A stretch of DNA of 64,000 nt, taken from JBMNCQ01 sp049366715 (GTDB lineage: Bacteria; Bacillota; Peptococcia; Peptococcales; BICA1-8). Numbering within the stretch: the stretch's first letter is position 1; each line of letters opens with the position of its first letter. A program made the translations under genes and the position numbers. Shown here one piece after another: positions 52,071 through 60,532 of the stretch. The stretch covers positions 86,450-150,449 of the forward strand of contig JBMNCQ010000052.1 of the NCBI GenBank assembly GCA_049366715.1, in the 5' to 3' direction. A model generated the notes under the pieces. That model made no database searches, had not been told where the DNA came from, and worked only from the letters and a program-made list of their open reading frames with translations.

Positions 52071-53201
52071 CTATACTGTGATCAACTCATAATCCCGGGT
52101 ACCTAAACCGATTTTCTCCGCATGTTCCAGACAGGTGCGCCACTCAGACTCGGGCGTAGTGTTTAAGAAGTGGTCGTGATGGTCGATAAAACCGGTCTTT
52201 GCCATATTATCGGACAGTTTACTGCCCGGAAGCGGTGCGGACTTCAAACAGGCGTCTACACAGGCTTGGTCCAGTGCCAGCGGATCAAAGGATGCGAACA
52301 TACCCAAATCAGGCAGAATGGGAACGTCGTTTTCTCCATGACAATCGCAGTGGGGGGATACATCCACCACCAATGAAATATGAAAGCCGGGGCGGCCGTC
52401 CACTACCGCCTTGGTATATTCCGCCATGCGGAAGTTTAGCAGTTCCTTCGCGGCGTCGTTGTCGAAGGCAATCGCATCAAAATTGCACGCTCCCAGGCAG
52501 CGGCCGCAGCCAACACAATTTTCCTGATTAACCGTCATCTTTTTGCTGGCAGTGTTAAATTCCAGACCGCCGTTGGCGCATTCCCTCTGACATCTGTAAC
52601 AGCCCCGGCACAGGGTTTGGTTGATGTGCGGCTTACCGCTGCTGTGCTGGTCCTTCTTTCCGGCCCGGGAGCCGCAGCCCATACCGATGTTTTTGATGGC
52701 GCCCCCAAAGCCGGTCATCTCATGTCCCTTGAAATGAGTCAGACTGATGAACACATCCGCGTCCATGACGGCCCGTCCGATTCTGGCTTCCTGCACATAT
52801 TCACCGCCTGCTACAGGTACCGCAATATCATCGGTACCCTTCAGCCCGTCCCCGATCAGAATAGGACAGCCTACGGTCAGCGGAGTAAACCCATTTTCCC
52901 ATGCACATTCTAAATGTTCCAGCGCATTTTTCCGGCTGCCGGGATACATGGTATTGCAATCGGTCAAAAAAGGCCTGCCGCCTAACTCTTTTACCACATC
53001 AGCCACGGCCTTGGCATAATTGGGGCGAAGATAACTGATATTTCCTAGCTCGCCAAAATGCAGCTTGATGGCGGCAAACTTGCCGTCCATATCAATTTGC
53101 CCGATCCCGGCCGTTTTGATCAGCTTTTTAAGCTTACTGGGCAGTCCGTCTCCGAAAGCCACTGTACGGAAATCCGTAAAATAAACCTTTGCTTTTTCCA
53201 T
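52071..53201 (-). CDS. DUF362 protein with two 4Fe-4S ferredoxin motifs
   Basis: 376 residues. A DUF362 domain surrounds a bacterial ferredoxin insert at about residues 192-240: CRGCYRCQRECANGG and CVGCGRCLGACNFD each have CxxCxxCxxxC spacing, giving two [4Fe-4S] clusters. 'HFKGHEMTGFGGAIKNIGMG' is the DUF362 signature. The family is common in anaerobes and its reaction is unknown; electron transfer is likely. AGGAGTG precedes the ATG. Monocistronic between a strong terminator and a 19-bp-spacer promoter. Confidence 0.9.
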   Translation of the reverse strand: MEKAKVYFTDFRTVAFGDGLPSKLKKLIKTAGIGQIDMDGKFAAIKLHFGELGNISYLRPNYAKAVADVVKELGGRPFLTDCNTMYPGSRKNALEHLECAWENGFTPLTVGCPILIGDGLKGTDDIAVPVAGGEYVQEARIGRAVMDADVFISLTHFKGHEMTGFGGAIKNIGMGCGSRAGKKDQHSSGKPHINQTLCRGCYRCQRECANGGLEFNTASKKMTVNQENCVGCGRCLGACNFDAIAFDNDAAKELLNFRMAEYTKAVVDGRPGFHISLVVDVSPHCDCHGENDVPILPDLGMFASFDPLALDQACVDACLKSAPLPGSKLSDNMAKTGFIDHHDHFLNTTPESEWRTCLEHAEKIGLGTRDYELITV

Positions 53202-53310
53202 TTTTCGTTCACTCCTGTTTTAAAATCATTCGCTAAATAATAAAGATCGACGTGATTCCGTTGTGCTTACCCCGCTAGGTATTCACCGGATTCGTCGTTC
53301 CTTAAATAAA

Positions 53311-53341
53311 ATTATACTAGCTAGAGTTAACTGTAAGTCAA
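53311..53341 (-). promoter_or_regulatory. Promoter of the DUF362 gene with 19-bp spacer
   Basis: TTGACT (53336-53341) and TATAAT (53311-53316) on the minus strand are 19 bp apart. A near-perfect 14-bp dyad (TAnAGTTAACTnTA) lies in the spacer. Long-spacer promoters with a central dyad are typical of MerR-family activation. The gene starts 110 bp downstream. I saw nothing else in the 355-bp gap. Confidence 0.55.
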
Positions 53342-53556
53342 TAGTCTACTAGTTTTTCCCGTAGTGTCTTGACTGTCCGAATTAGTGATTTTCGTAGCCG
53401 TTCCTGAAGCATGAAAGGCATTTACCGGAAAAACCGAAAAAATAACCGGTCAACAGCAAAGGCAGACAGTCTATCTGCTGTCTGCCCTGTTAAACGCTTC
53501 ACATTCACCTTATGCCCCGGGGAACAGAGCATAATCGACAGGTCTTAAAAATATTT

Positions 53557-54417
53557 TCAGTTTTGTCTTTCGGTTTTCCATAAAAGCAAACCGATCACAT
53601 GCCGGACATATTGCTGTAAATTTTGTTTTTCAGAAGATACTTGTTTATCCAAAAAATTTTTGATTAGCATATCACGAGCGGCATCATCCTTATTACTCTG
53701 GGCCAATATTGTCTGCAGGCTAATAAAAGCTTCGGTATAGGACATTTCTTCCCTTCTGCTCAGATCTAAAAATTCAAGAGCAGGCCGGAATCCTAACGAA
53801 TATAAAAGATTAATCAGATAGATGATGTCATGGGAATTTCTCATATATGGCTCAGCATAAAGTTCCCGCCAGAATTCATCAAATAAAGTCATCTTCCGGT
53901 TCCCGTCAAAACCGCTGGCAAAACAATAATACTTGGAACATTCATTCATCTTTGCAAGTGTATCTATATCCCTTAAGCCCGGGCTTTGAGAAGCAAAAAC
54001 CAAATCAAACTTTTTTTCCCAGCCTTTTTCTTTAACATTCACCTCTTCCCAGAGGCCTTGGACAACTTCAATATTTTTAAGCTTCTGCTCATTTATCCTG
54101 TTTTGCAAGATTTCCAGCATCCCGGGAGCAGGATCAAAAGCTGTAACTTCCGCTCCCTCCAGGGCGAAGGGGATAGAAAAATTCCCCGGGCCGCAGCCCA
54201 TATCCAGAATTTTTATGCCCGGCCGGAAAGCATTGTGCTTCTTCAGAAAATTTAAAACTCCGTTTACTCTTTTATGCCCCTCTGCTGTGGCTGCAAATTG
54301 AGAGAATGATTGGGCTTTTTTATTCCATCCTTTTACAGGGTTATTATCCAGGTGTTTTCCTAAATTCTCCTGCCACAATTTATTCCAGTACTGAGGATTT
54401 TTTATATTCTCAAGCAT
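53557..54417 (-). CDS. Class I SAM-dependent methyltransferase
   Basis: 286 residues with the SAM-binding motif 'KILDMGCGPGNFSIPFALEG' (about residues 66-85) and the acidic post-motif 'EVTAFDPAPGMLEIL'. Substrate not identifiable. GAGGTGATCAT precedes the ATG. Single gene flanked by the fabG terminator. The N-terminal 'NPQYWNKLWQENLGKHLDNN' resembles methyltransferases that sit beside corrinoid or metal systems, but this is not decisive. Confidence 0.85.
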   Translation of the reverse strand: MLENIKNPQYWNKLWQENLGKHLDNNPVKGWNKKAQSFSQFAATAEGHKRVNGVLNFLKKHNAFRPGIKILDMGCGPGNFSIPFALEGAEVTAFDPAPGMLEILQNRINEQKLKNIEVVQGLWEEVNVKEKGWEKKFDLVFASQSPGLRDIDTLAKMNECSKYYCFASGFDGNRKMTLFDEFWRELYAEPYMRNSHDIIYLINLLYSLGFRPALEFLDLSRREEMSYTEAFISLQTILAQSNKDDAARDMLIKNFLDKQVSSEKQNLQQYVRHVIGLLLWKTERQN

Positions 54418-54511
54418 ATGATCACCTCATTAGTATCTTACCCTGTAATTGTTCCGATAATCAATTTATTTTTATTCTTTTGACAACTTTTTCAAAAATC
54501 TCCTCAGATAC

Positions 54512-54546
54512 AAAAACCGGGACAGCAACGATTGTCACCATCCCGG
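54512..54546 (-). terminator. Terminator of the hydroxybutyrate operon
   Basis: CCGGGA/TCCCGG outer stem (54517-54522 with 54541-54546) with an inner GACA/TGTC pairing, then a five-T run on the minus strand, 20 bp past the fabG-like stop. Confidence 0.8.
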
Positions 54547-54566
54547 CAATCTCCTGACCTGCTTTA

Positions 54567-55310
54567 CTACAATACCGCACCGCCGTCAACACATAAAACA
54601 GTACCGGTAATAAATCCCGCTTCGTCCGAGGCCAGATATAGATAAGCATTGGCAATATCCTCCGGAGTTCCGAGTTTACCCAGCGGGGATTTGACCTTTA
54701 ACATATCCAGTACTTTTTCCGGTACGGTTTCCAACATTGGCGTCATTGTATATCCGGGGGCTACGGCATTTACTCTAATCCCTTTCTTTCCTAACTCTTT
54801 GGCCCAGGATTTCGTCATGCCGATAACACCCCATTTGGTGGCGGCATAATTTGTTTGACCAAAGTTCCCATAAATACCGACTATGGAACTGGCATTGAGA
54901 ATTACCCCGCCCGTTCCCTGTTCGGCCATTACTTGCGCTGCCGCCTGACCACAGTTATAAACGCCCTTAAGATTTACCCCGATCACTTGATCAAATTGTT
55001 CTTCAGACATTTTCAAAAGCTGGGCGTCGGCGGTAATGCCGGCATTATTTACAATGCAATCCAGTTTACCGAATTTTTCTACGGTTTGGGCGATCATTTC
55101 GTCAACACTGTTTTTATTTGTCACGTCTACCACTAATCCTAAGGCCTCCTGTCCCAACTCTTCAACCATTTTTACTACTGCCCGGATATTTTCCTGATTT
55201 ATATCGGCTATCACCACCCTGGCGCCTTCCCGGGCAAACCTAACTGCCGTTGCGGCCCCGATTCCTCTTCCCCCGCCTGTTATAACAGCCACTTTTCCTT
55301 TTAATCTCAT
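54567..55310 (-). CDS. SDR-family acetoacetyl-CoA reductase (FabG/PhaB-like)
   Basis: Short-chain dehydrogenase, about 247 residues: nucleotide motif GGGRGIGAATA near residue 14, NNAG, catalytic Ser and Y-x-x-x-K (YAATK), and C-terminal 'SDEAGFITGTVLCVDGGAVL'. In this operon the likely reaction is (R)-3-hydroxybutyryl-CoA to acetoacetyl-CoA or the reverse; a fatty-acid FabG role is less likely here. ATG at 55310 or GTG at 55316. Last gene of the operon, 63 bp after the thiolase, with heptad repeats in the gap. Confidence 0.85.
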   Translation of the reverse strand: MRLKGKVAVITGGGRGIGAATAVRFAREGARVVIADINQENIRAVVKMVEELGQEALGLVVDVTNKNSVDEMIAQTVEKFGKLDCIVNNAGITADAQLLKMSEEQFDQVIGVNLKGVYNCGQAAAQVMAEQGTGGVILNASSIVGIYGNFGQTNYAATKWGVIGMTKSWAKELGKKGIRVNAVAPGYTMTPMLETVPEKVLDMLKVKSPLGKLGTPEDIANAYLYLASDEAGFITGTVLCVDGGAVL

Positions 55311-55334
55311 CCTCACTCCGACCTCCCTTTAGAA

Positions 55335-55369
55335 TATAGATTATCGTATATAGATCATAGAGCATAGTA
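55335..55369. repeat. Degenerate heptanucleotide repeat (five units)
   Basis: TATAGAT-TATCGTA-TATAGAT-CATAGAG-CATAGTA, all in 7-bp register, between the thiolase stop (55380) and the fabG-like start. It is the same kind of array as those near gcvPB and sigE. Confidence 0.8.
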
Positions 55370-55379
55370 TTGGCGTAAG

Positions 55380-56555
55380 TTATCTTTCTACCAAAAGGGC
55401 TACACCCTGGCCTCCGCCGATACAAAGCGTGGCTAAACCTTTTTTCGCCTTCCGTCTGCCCATTTCATAAAGCAGGGTCACCAGGATTCTGGCCCCGCTG
55501 GCCCCTATGGGGTGGCCTAAGGCAATAGCGCCGCCATTAACATTGACAATATCCATATTAAATTCCAGTTCTTTGGCCACGGCTATAGACTGAGCGGCAA
55601 AGGCTTCGTTTGCTTCGATCAGGTCTAAATCCTGTAGTCCCCAGCCGGCCTTCTTAAGGGCCTTTCTGGTGGCCTCAACAGGACCGATACCCATAAGGGC
55701 CGGATCTACTGCCGCAGAAGCACTGCAGGTAATTTTTGCCAGGGGCTCCACGCCTAATTCCCGGGCCTTTGCTAAGCTGGTCACGATCAGAGCGGCCGCA
55801 CCGTCATTAATCCCCGAAGCATTACCGGCCGTAACTGTCCCCTCCTTTTTAAAAGCAGGTTTTAATTTCGCCAATGCTTCTCTGGTCACACCTGATCTGG
55901 GGAATTCATCTACAGTAAACGCCTGCCGGGATTTTTTGACCGGCACTTGCACCGGGACGATTTCTTCGGCAAAACGGCTCTCCCGGAGGGCGGCTTCAGC
56001 TTTGTTCTGACTGGCGGCGGCAAAAGCATCTTGTTCTTCTCGGCCGATCCCCCACTTTTCAGCAATATTTTCCGCAGTGATTCCCATATGATAGTCGGAC
56101 ATCGCACACCATAAGCCGTCTTTGATCATCTCATCGACAGCTTCCCCGGGGCCCATTCTGTATCCGAAACGGGCCTTTGGTAATAAATAGGGGGACTGGG
56201 ACATATTCTCAGTTCCCCCGGCTACCACGATCTCCGCGTCTCCTAAAGCAACAGCCTGGGCTGCCAGCATAACGGCTTTCAGTCCGGAACCGCAAACCTT
56301 GTTGATCGTCAGGGCAGGAACATTTATAGGCAAACCTGCTTTCAGCGAAGCCTGACGGGTCACATTCTGTCCTAAACCTGCCTGGAGAACACAACCCATA
56401 ATTACCTCGTCAACTATTTCAGGAAGAACCTTAGCCCTTGTTAATGCTTCTTTGATCACAATACTTCCCAGGTCCGGGGCAGATACATTCGTTAAGGAAC
56501 CGCCAAAAGAACCGATGGCCGTTCTAGCCGCACTTAAAATGACAACTTCCTCCAT
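55380..56555 (-). CDS. thl: Acetyl-CoA C-acetyltransferase (thiolase)
   Basis: Cleaves acetoacetyl-CoA to two acetyl-CoA or condenses them, 391 residues, full length. Active Cys in 'INKVCGSGLKAVMLAAQAVA' (about residue 88), His in NGGAIALGHPIGASGARI and the second Cys in CIGGGQGVALLVE. AAGGAGG precedes the ATG. It lies between the hbd remnant and the SDR gene, so it closes the route to acetyl-CoA. Confidence 0.95.
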   Translation of the reverse strand: MEEVVILSAARTAIGSFGGSLTNVSAPDLGSIVIKEALTRAKVLPEIVDEVIMGCVLQAGLGQNVTRQASLKAGLPINVPALTINKVCGSGLKAVMLAAQAVALGDAEIVVAGGTENMSQSPYLLPKARFGYRMGPGEAVDEMIKDGLWCAMSDYHMGITAENIAEKWGIGREEQDAFAAASQNKAEAALRESRFAEEIVPVQVPVKKSRQAFTVDEFPRSGVTREALAKLKPAFKKEGTVTAGNASGINDGAAALIVTSLAKARELGVEPLAKITCSASAAVDPALMGIGPVEATRKALKKAGWGLQDLDLIEANEAFAAQSIAVAKELEFNMDIVNVNGGAIALGHPIGASGARILVTLLYEMGRRKAKKGLATLCIGGGQGVALLVER

Positions 56556-56660
56556 TTTCTACCTCCTTAAAATATAAGGGATAAGACTTACTATTTATGA
56601 AGTCAGCACGCTGTTAATATCCCTGTTTTCTTCCCTTTACAACTTAGATATCCCGCACTG

Positions 56661-56904
56661 TTAATAACTGAAAAAGCCTTGGCCTGATTTACGTCCTAGA
56701 TATCCCGCCCTGACCATTTTCCTTAATAGAGGGCACGGTCTGTATTTGCTGTCTCCAAATTCCCGGTATAAAGTCTCCATGATAAACAAGCAAACATCCA
56801 GGCCGATTAAATCTCCCAGAGCCAAAGGCCCCAGGGGATGATTGGAACCCAGCTTCATTGCCGCATCAATATCTTACACCTGCCCCGCAAACCATTATTT
56901 TCAT
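56661..56904 (-). pseudogene. hbd: 3-hydroxybutyryl-CoA dehydrogenase with internal deletion
   Basis: The 5' end is intact: AGGAGGA, ATG at 56902-56904 and MKIMVCGAGV, the start of the NAD-binding domain. It then jumps at about 56875 into the C-terminal domain, 'IDAAMKLGSNHPLGPLALGD' … 'YRPCPLLRKMVRAGYLGRKSGQGFFSY'. About 200 codons are missing, and the first frame reaches a TGA just after the junction. The C-terminal piece alone could be translated from an internal ATG, but it lacks NAD and catalytic parts. Position in the operon: 2 bp after the CoA-transferase stop. Confidence 0.9.
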
Positions 56905-56906
56905 TA

Positions 56907-58460
56907 TTATTTTCCTCCTAATCCCATTGGCTCCCTACGAAAAATGCGGCTGTCCATCAATTTCGGGCTGCCGTTAATTTTAGGCCGGAATTCCATTAAC
57001 CTTAAGATATCCTTTTCCAGATCTATCCCCGGTGCAATTTCCGTCAGATATAATCCGTCCGGCTTTAGTTCAAATACCGCCCGTTCCGTAATATACATAA
57101 CCGGTTGCTTGATCTCCCCGGCATAATTACCGCTGAAAGTGATTTGCTCGACTTCCTTAATAAATTTACTTACTTTACCTTCTTGTTGGATCGAGAGCTT
57201 TCCGGCGGCGATCTCCACATCCAAACCACCTGCCGTAAATGTGCCGCAGAAAAAAACTTTTTTAGCATTTTGGGTAATATTGATAAACCCTCCACAGCCT
57301 GCAATACGGGGTCCGAATTTACTTACATTGACATTACCTGCCTGATCTACCTGAGCCAGCCCTAAATAAGCCAGGTCTAAACCTACGCCGTCATAAAAAT
57401 CAAACTGATAGGGTTGATCCAGAATCGCCTCCGGATTAATTGCCGCTCCAAAGCTGGCTCCGCCGGCGGGAATCCCTCCTACCGGGCCGGATTCCACCGT
57501 CAATGTCATGTATTCACCAATCCCCTCCTCATTGGCAACCATAGCGACGGCCTCCGGGATACCGATCCCCAAATTGACGATGGTATTGGGCTCTAACTCC
57601 ATGGCTGCTCTGCGGCCGATAATTTTCCGCTCGTCCAAAGGAGTGATTTTAACCTGCTGCACAGGTACTTTTATTTCACCGGTATATGATGCATTATACT
57701 GTTCGGCAAAAGTCTGCATGTGATCATGAGCCTCAGCAACAACGACAATATCCACATAGATTCCGGGAATTTTTACTAACTTAGGATCCAGCGTTCCTGC
57801 TTTAACAACCCTTTCCACCTGCACAATCACTTTACCGCCACTGTTTTTTACCGCCTGGGCAATCGCCGTGGCCTCCAAAAAAACTGCCTCCTTTTCCAGC
57901 GTGATATTGCCTTTTTCATCTGCCGTAGTTCCTCTGATCAAAGCGGCATGAATAGGAAAAGTTTTATATAAAAGCCGCTCTTGCCCATTGATATGAATAA
58001 CTTCCACTATGTTCTCGGTAGTCCTGGCATTAAGTCTGCCGCCTTCTACCCGGGGATCAATGAATGTTTTTAAACCGACATGGGTAATCGTTCCGATTTT
58101 CCCCGCCGCAATATCGCGAAAAAGGTGGGATATTACACCCTGCGGCAGATTATAGGCTTCTATCTTGTTTTCCATAGCCAGCTTGCCCATTTTGGGAGCC
58201 AGATTCCAATGACCGCCGATTACTCTTTTTATTAAGCCCTCATGCCCCAGATGGTTTAAGCCTTTCTCTCTTCCGTCACCCTGACCGGCTGCATAAATAA
58301 GGCACAAGTCTCTAGGCCCGCCGGTCTCGATAAACTTTTCTTCCAAAGCAATTGTCAGAGCTTCAGGGTGACCATTCCCTACAAAGCCTCCGGTAACTAA
58401 AGTATCACCATTGCTTATTAAGGCAACGGCTTCTCTCGCAGTTAAAAATTTTGGCGCCAT
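56907..58460 (-). CDS. Acyl-CoA:acetate/3-ketoacid CoA-transferase (YdiF/Pct-like)
   Basis: Single-chain family I CoA-transferase, about 517 residues, carrying both alpha- and beta-type halves. The catalytic Glu is in 'MTLTVESGPVGGIPAGGASF' (about residue 330), and the N-terminal 'GDTLVTGGFVGNGHPEAL' is the alpha-half oxyanion region. It probably activates 3-hydroxybutyrate or butyrate with an acyl-CoA donor. ATG at 58460 nine bases after GAGGA, or GTG at 58469. Second gene of the operon after the permease. Confidence 0.92.
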   Translation of the reverse strand: MAPKFLTAREAVALISNGDTLVTGGFVGNGHPEALTIALEEKFIETGGPRDLCLIYAAGQGDGREKGLNHLGHEGLIKRVIGGHWNLAPKMGKLAMENKIEAYNLPQGVISHLFRDIAAGKIGTITHVGLKTFIDPRVEGGRLNARTTENIVEVIHINGQERLLYKTFPIHAALIRGTTADEKGNITLEKEAVFLEATAIAQAVKNSGGKVIVQVERVVKAGTLDPKLVKIPGIYVDIVVVAEAHDHMQTFAEQYNASYTGEIKVPVQQVKITPLDERKIIGRRAAMELEPNTIVNLGIGIPEAVAMVANEEGIGEYMTLTVESGPVGGIPAGGASFGAAINPEAILDQPYQFDFYDGVGLDLAYLGLAQVDQAGNVNVSKFGPRIAGCGGFINITQNAKKVFFCGTFTAGGLDVEIAAGKLSIQQEGKVSKFIKEVEQITFSGNYAGEIKQPVMYITERAVFELKPDGLYLTEIAPGIDLEKDILRLMEFRPKINGSPKLMDSRIFRREPMGLGGK

Positions 58461-58524
58461 ATCAGCCACTCCTCATTCGATTAATTACATGCCCTAACTT
58501 GGTTTCAGCCCGTGGGATTAAAGA

Positions 58525-58546
58525 GCTTCCGGGAAAACCCGGAAGC
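58525..58546 (-). other. Intercistronic hairpin between gntP and the CoA-transferase gene
   Basis: Nine-bp stem GCTTCCGGG/CCCGGAAGC with an AAAA loop. There is no real T tract, so it is more likely an mRNA processing or stability element than a terminator. Confidence 0.55.
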
Positions 58547-58576
58547 CGTCTTATTCGGACATTCCTCCCGCTTCTC

Positions 58577-59968
58577 TTATACGATCCCGAATAATGTCGA
58601 GAGAATAATTACAATTGCTGTGGAGGCAAAAGGAATTATCAGGGAAACCATGCCCACATCGGGATAGGATGATTTATGAGTTAATCCGGTGATGGCCAGT
58701 AAGGTTATGACCGCACCATTATGGGGCATTGTATCAAAGCCGCCTGAGGACAGCGAGGCAATTTTATGTAGCAATTCCGGGTTAAGACCTACTTGCTGAC
58801 CCCATTCCAGATACCTCTGTCCCATAGCTTCTAAAGCAATGCTCATCCCGCCGGAAGCAGAACCTGTAATACCTGCCAGGACGTTAACGGTAATGGCTTC
58901 GGAAACCAACGGAGTACCGGGATCAATACCCAGCATAAAATCTTTGACAACGTTAAAACCCGGTAAAGCCCGGATTACATTACCATAGCCAACCTCGGAA
59001 GCAGTATTCATGATCGCCAGCAAGGAACCGATGGCACCTGCGTTAAGAGCCTTCATTAAATTGGCTTCTGTTTTGATTTGTTTCCAGCCAAAGGCAATAG
59101 CCATCAAAATGCCGATAACCAAAGCGGCAATCAAGGCCCAGATCGCAACAACACTGGCAATGGATACGTTAATGCCGACAGCTTCCAGCCCGGCAGGGTC
59201 CATATTTGAAAACACTTTGGTAAATACAAAATTTAAAACAAGGACGGTAATAAGAGGGAGAATCGCCAGCACAGGATTCATTAAATCATCGGTAAACCTG
59301 GATTCATCCGGTTCATTAACGAAATTATGTTTACTGCCGTAATTTTCCCCGGCGGCCATAAATTTGCGTTTCCGGTATTCCAGCCACATAATACCGCCTA
59401 CGGCCATCAAGAGCCCGGCGATAGTACCTGAAACGGGAGCGGCATAACCGGTAGTACCGAAGTATTTGCCGGGAATCAGATTCTGAATCTGCGGTGTCCC
59501 CGGAAGAGCAGTCATCGTAAAAGTAAAAGCACCTAAGGCTATACAGCCCGGGATTAAGCGTTTGGGAATATCTGCTTCTTTAAACATAGCGGCGGCAAAA
59601 GGATAAACGGCAAAAGCTACCACAAACAGACTGACGCCGCCGTATGTTAATACTGCACAGGCTAAAACTACGGCAGTTATGGCTTTACCGGCCCCCAGTT
59701 TATTGATGATCCAATGGGCAATAGATTTTGCAGCCCCGCTTTCTTCCATAACTTTACCAAAGACAGCACCCAGCAAAAATATCGGAAAATAACTTTTTGC
59801 ATAATTCATCCCGTTAACCATAAATATTTCCGTATAGGTTCCCAATAAAGGATAGCCGGCGGTAAGAGCTGCCAGTAACGCAAGAATAGGAGCAAAAAGG
59901 ATTACTGAATATCCACGGTAAGCAACATACATTAATAATCCAAGAGATACGATAATACCTAATACCAT
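58577..59968 (-). CDS. GntP-family permease (3-hydroxybutyrate-type)
   Basis: 463 residues, about 12 hydrophobic segments, with family landmarks 'YFPIFLLGAVFGKVMEESGA', 'GGVSLFVVAFAVYPFAAAMF', 'TALPGTPQIQNLIPGKYFG' and 'LSSGGFDTMPHNGAVITLL'. GntP members import gluconate or small hydroxy acids; a branch is assigned to D-3-hydroxybutyrate, which fits the operon. AGGAGGAG precedes the ATG. First gene after the sigma-54 promoter. Confidence 0.9.
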   Translation of the reverse strand: MVLGIIVSLGLLMYVAYRGYSVILFAPILALLAALTAGYPLLGTYTEIFMVNGMNYAKSYFPIFLLGAVFGKVMEESGAAKSIAHWIINKLGAGKAITAVVLACAVLTYGGVSLFVVAFAVYPFAAAMFKEADIPKRLIPGCIALGAFTFTMTALPGTPQIQNLIPGKYFGTTGYAAPVSGTIAGLLMAVGGIMWLEYRKRKFMAAGENYGSKHNFVNEPDESRFTDDLMNPVLAILPLITVLVLNFVFTKVFSNMDPAGLEAVGINVSIASVVAIWALIAALVIGILMAIAFGWKQIKTEANLMKALNAGAIGSLLAIMNTASEVGYGNVIRALPGFNVVKDFMLGIDPGTPLVSEAITVNVLAGITGSASGGMSIALEAMGQRYLEWGQQVGLNPELLHKIASLSSGGFDTMPHNGAVITLLAITGLTHKSSYPDVGMVSLIIPFASTAIVIILSTLFGIV

Positions 59969-60204
59969 ATAACTCCTCCTAATGATTAATAATGAGGGAC
60001 AGACCCGGGTTATGTTTTCCGTTGTTGCTCAAGAAATCTGCCCTGAAGAAAATCTTTTTTTTAAATTCACCTCCTAAAACGGCAAGCCAGACTCTTTTAA
60101 AGATTAGCAGGTAAACATCCGCAAGATATCACTTTGCTGCTTAAAGCCGATTTCCGCACCTAAATTGGGTCCAGCCTGCCGAAGTAGCTACAATCCTTTA
60201 CACA

Positions 60205-60220
60205 TGCAAAATTCATGCCA
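60205..60220 (-). promoter_or_regulatory. Sigma-54 (-24/-12) promoter of the gntP operon
   Basis: Minus strand TGGCAT (60215-60220) and TTGCA (60205-60209) in exact -24/-12 spacing; the consensus TGGCAC-N5-TTGCA has one mismatch here. It is 237 bp upstream of gntP and downstream of an enhancer-binding activator gene. Confidence 0.82.
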
Positions 60221-60270
60221 GCTGCAAAGCCCTGTCATACTTAACTCTGTCTTTTCTTCTTTAGAAAAAG

Positions 60271-60288
60271 TGTCTATAATTTTAGAAA
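60271..60288. promoter_or_regulatory. Upstream activator site 1
   Basis: TGTCTATAATTTTAGAAA, an imperfect palindrome sharing its core with the two sites below. It is 50 bp upstream of the -24 element and a candidate binding site for the activator encoded at 60533-62593. Confidence 0.7.
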
Positions 60289-60358
60289 TCACTTAAGTCT
60301 TCTTTTTATAAAGAGATCATTAGCTGAAAAATCATCATTTTAGCGCACATTAAGGTAT

Positions 60359-60395
60359 TGTCTAAAATTTTGGAAAACATCTATAATTTTAGACA
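60359..60395. promoter_or_regulatory. Upstream activator sites 2 and 3
   Basis: TGTCTAAAATTTTGGAAA (60359-60376) and CATCTATAATTTTAGACA (60378-60395), 19 bp apart start to start and so on nearly the same DNA face as a pair. The consensus across the three sites is TGTCTAWAATTTTAGAMA. 140-175 bp upstream of the promoter, a normal enhancer distance. The remaining gap holds only a terminator. Confidence 0.72.
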
Positions 60396-60414
60396 GCTCC
60401 TACTTATAATTCAT

Positions 60415-60452
60415 TAAAAAAAATCAAGAAATTATCCCGCAAATTTCTTGAT
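60415..60452 (-). terminator. Terminator of the sigma-54 activator gene
   Basis: Eleven-bp perfect stem ATCAAGAAATT/AATTTCTTGAT (60423-60433 with 60442-60452) with an 8-nt loop, followed on the minus strand by an eight-T run (60415-60422). It isolates the gntP operon from read-through. Confidence 0.92.
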
Positions 60453-60532
60453 CTTTAATGGATTTTTAATTTACTTGCCATTTCATATCTTTTCAATCCA
60501 AAGACTGGCACTCGCCCCGGGTTTTAGCATCA

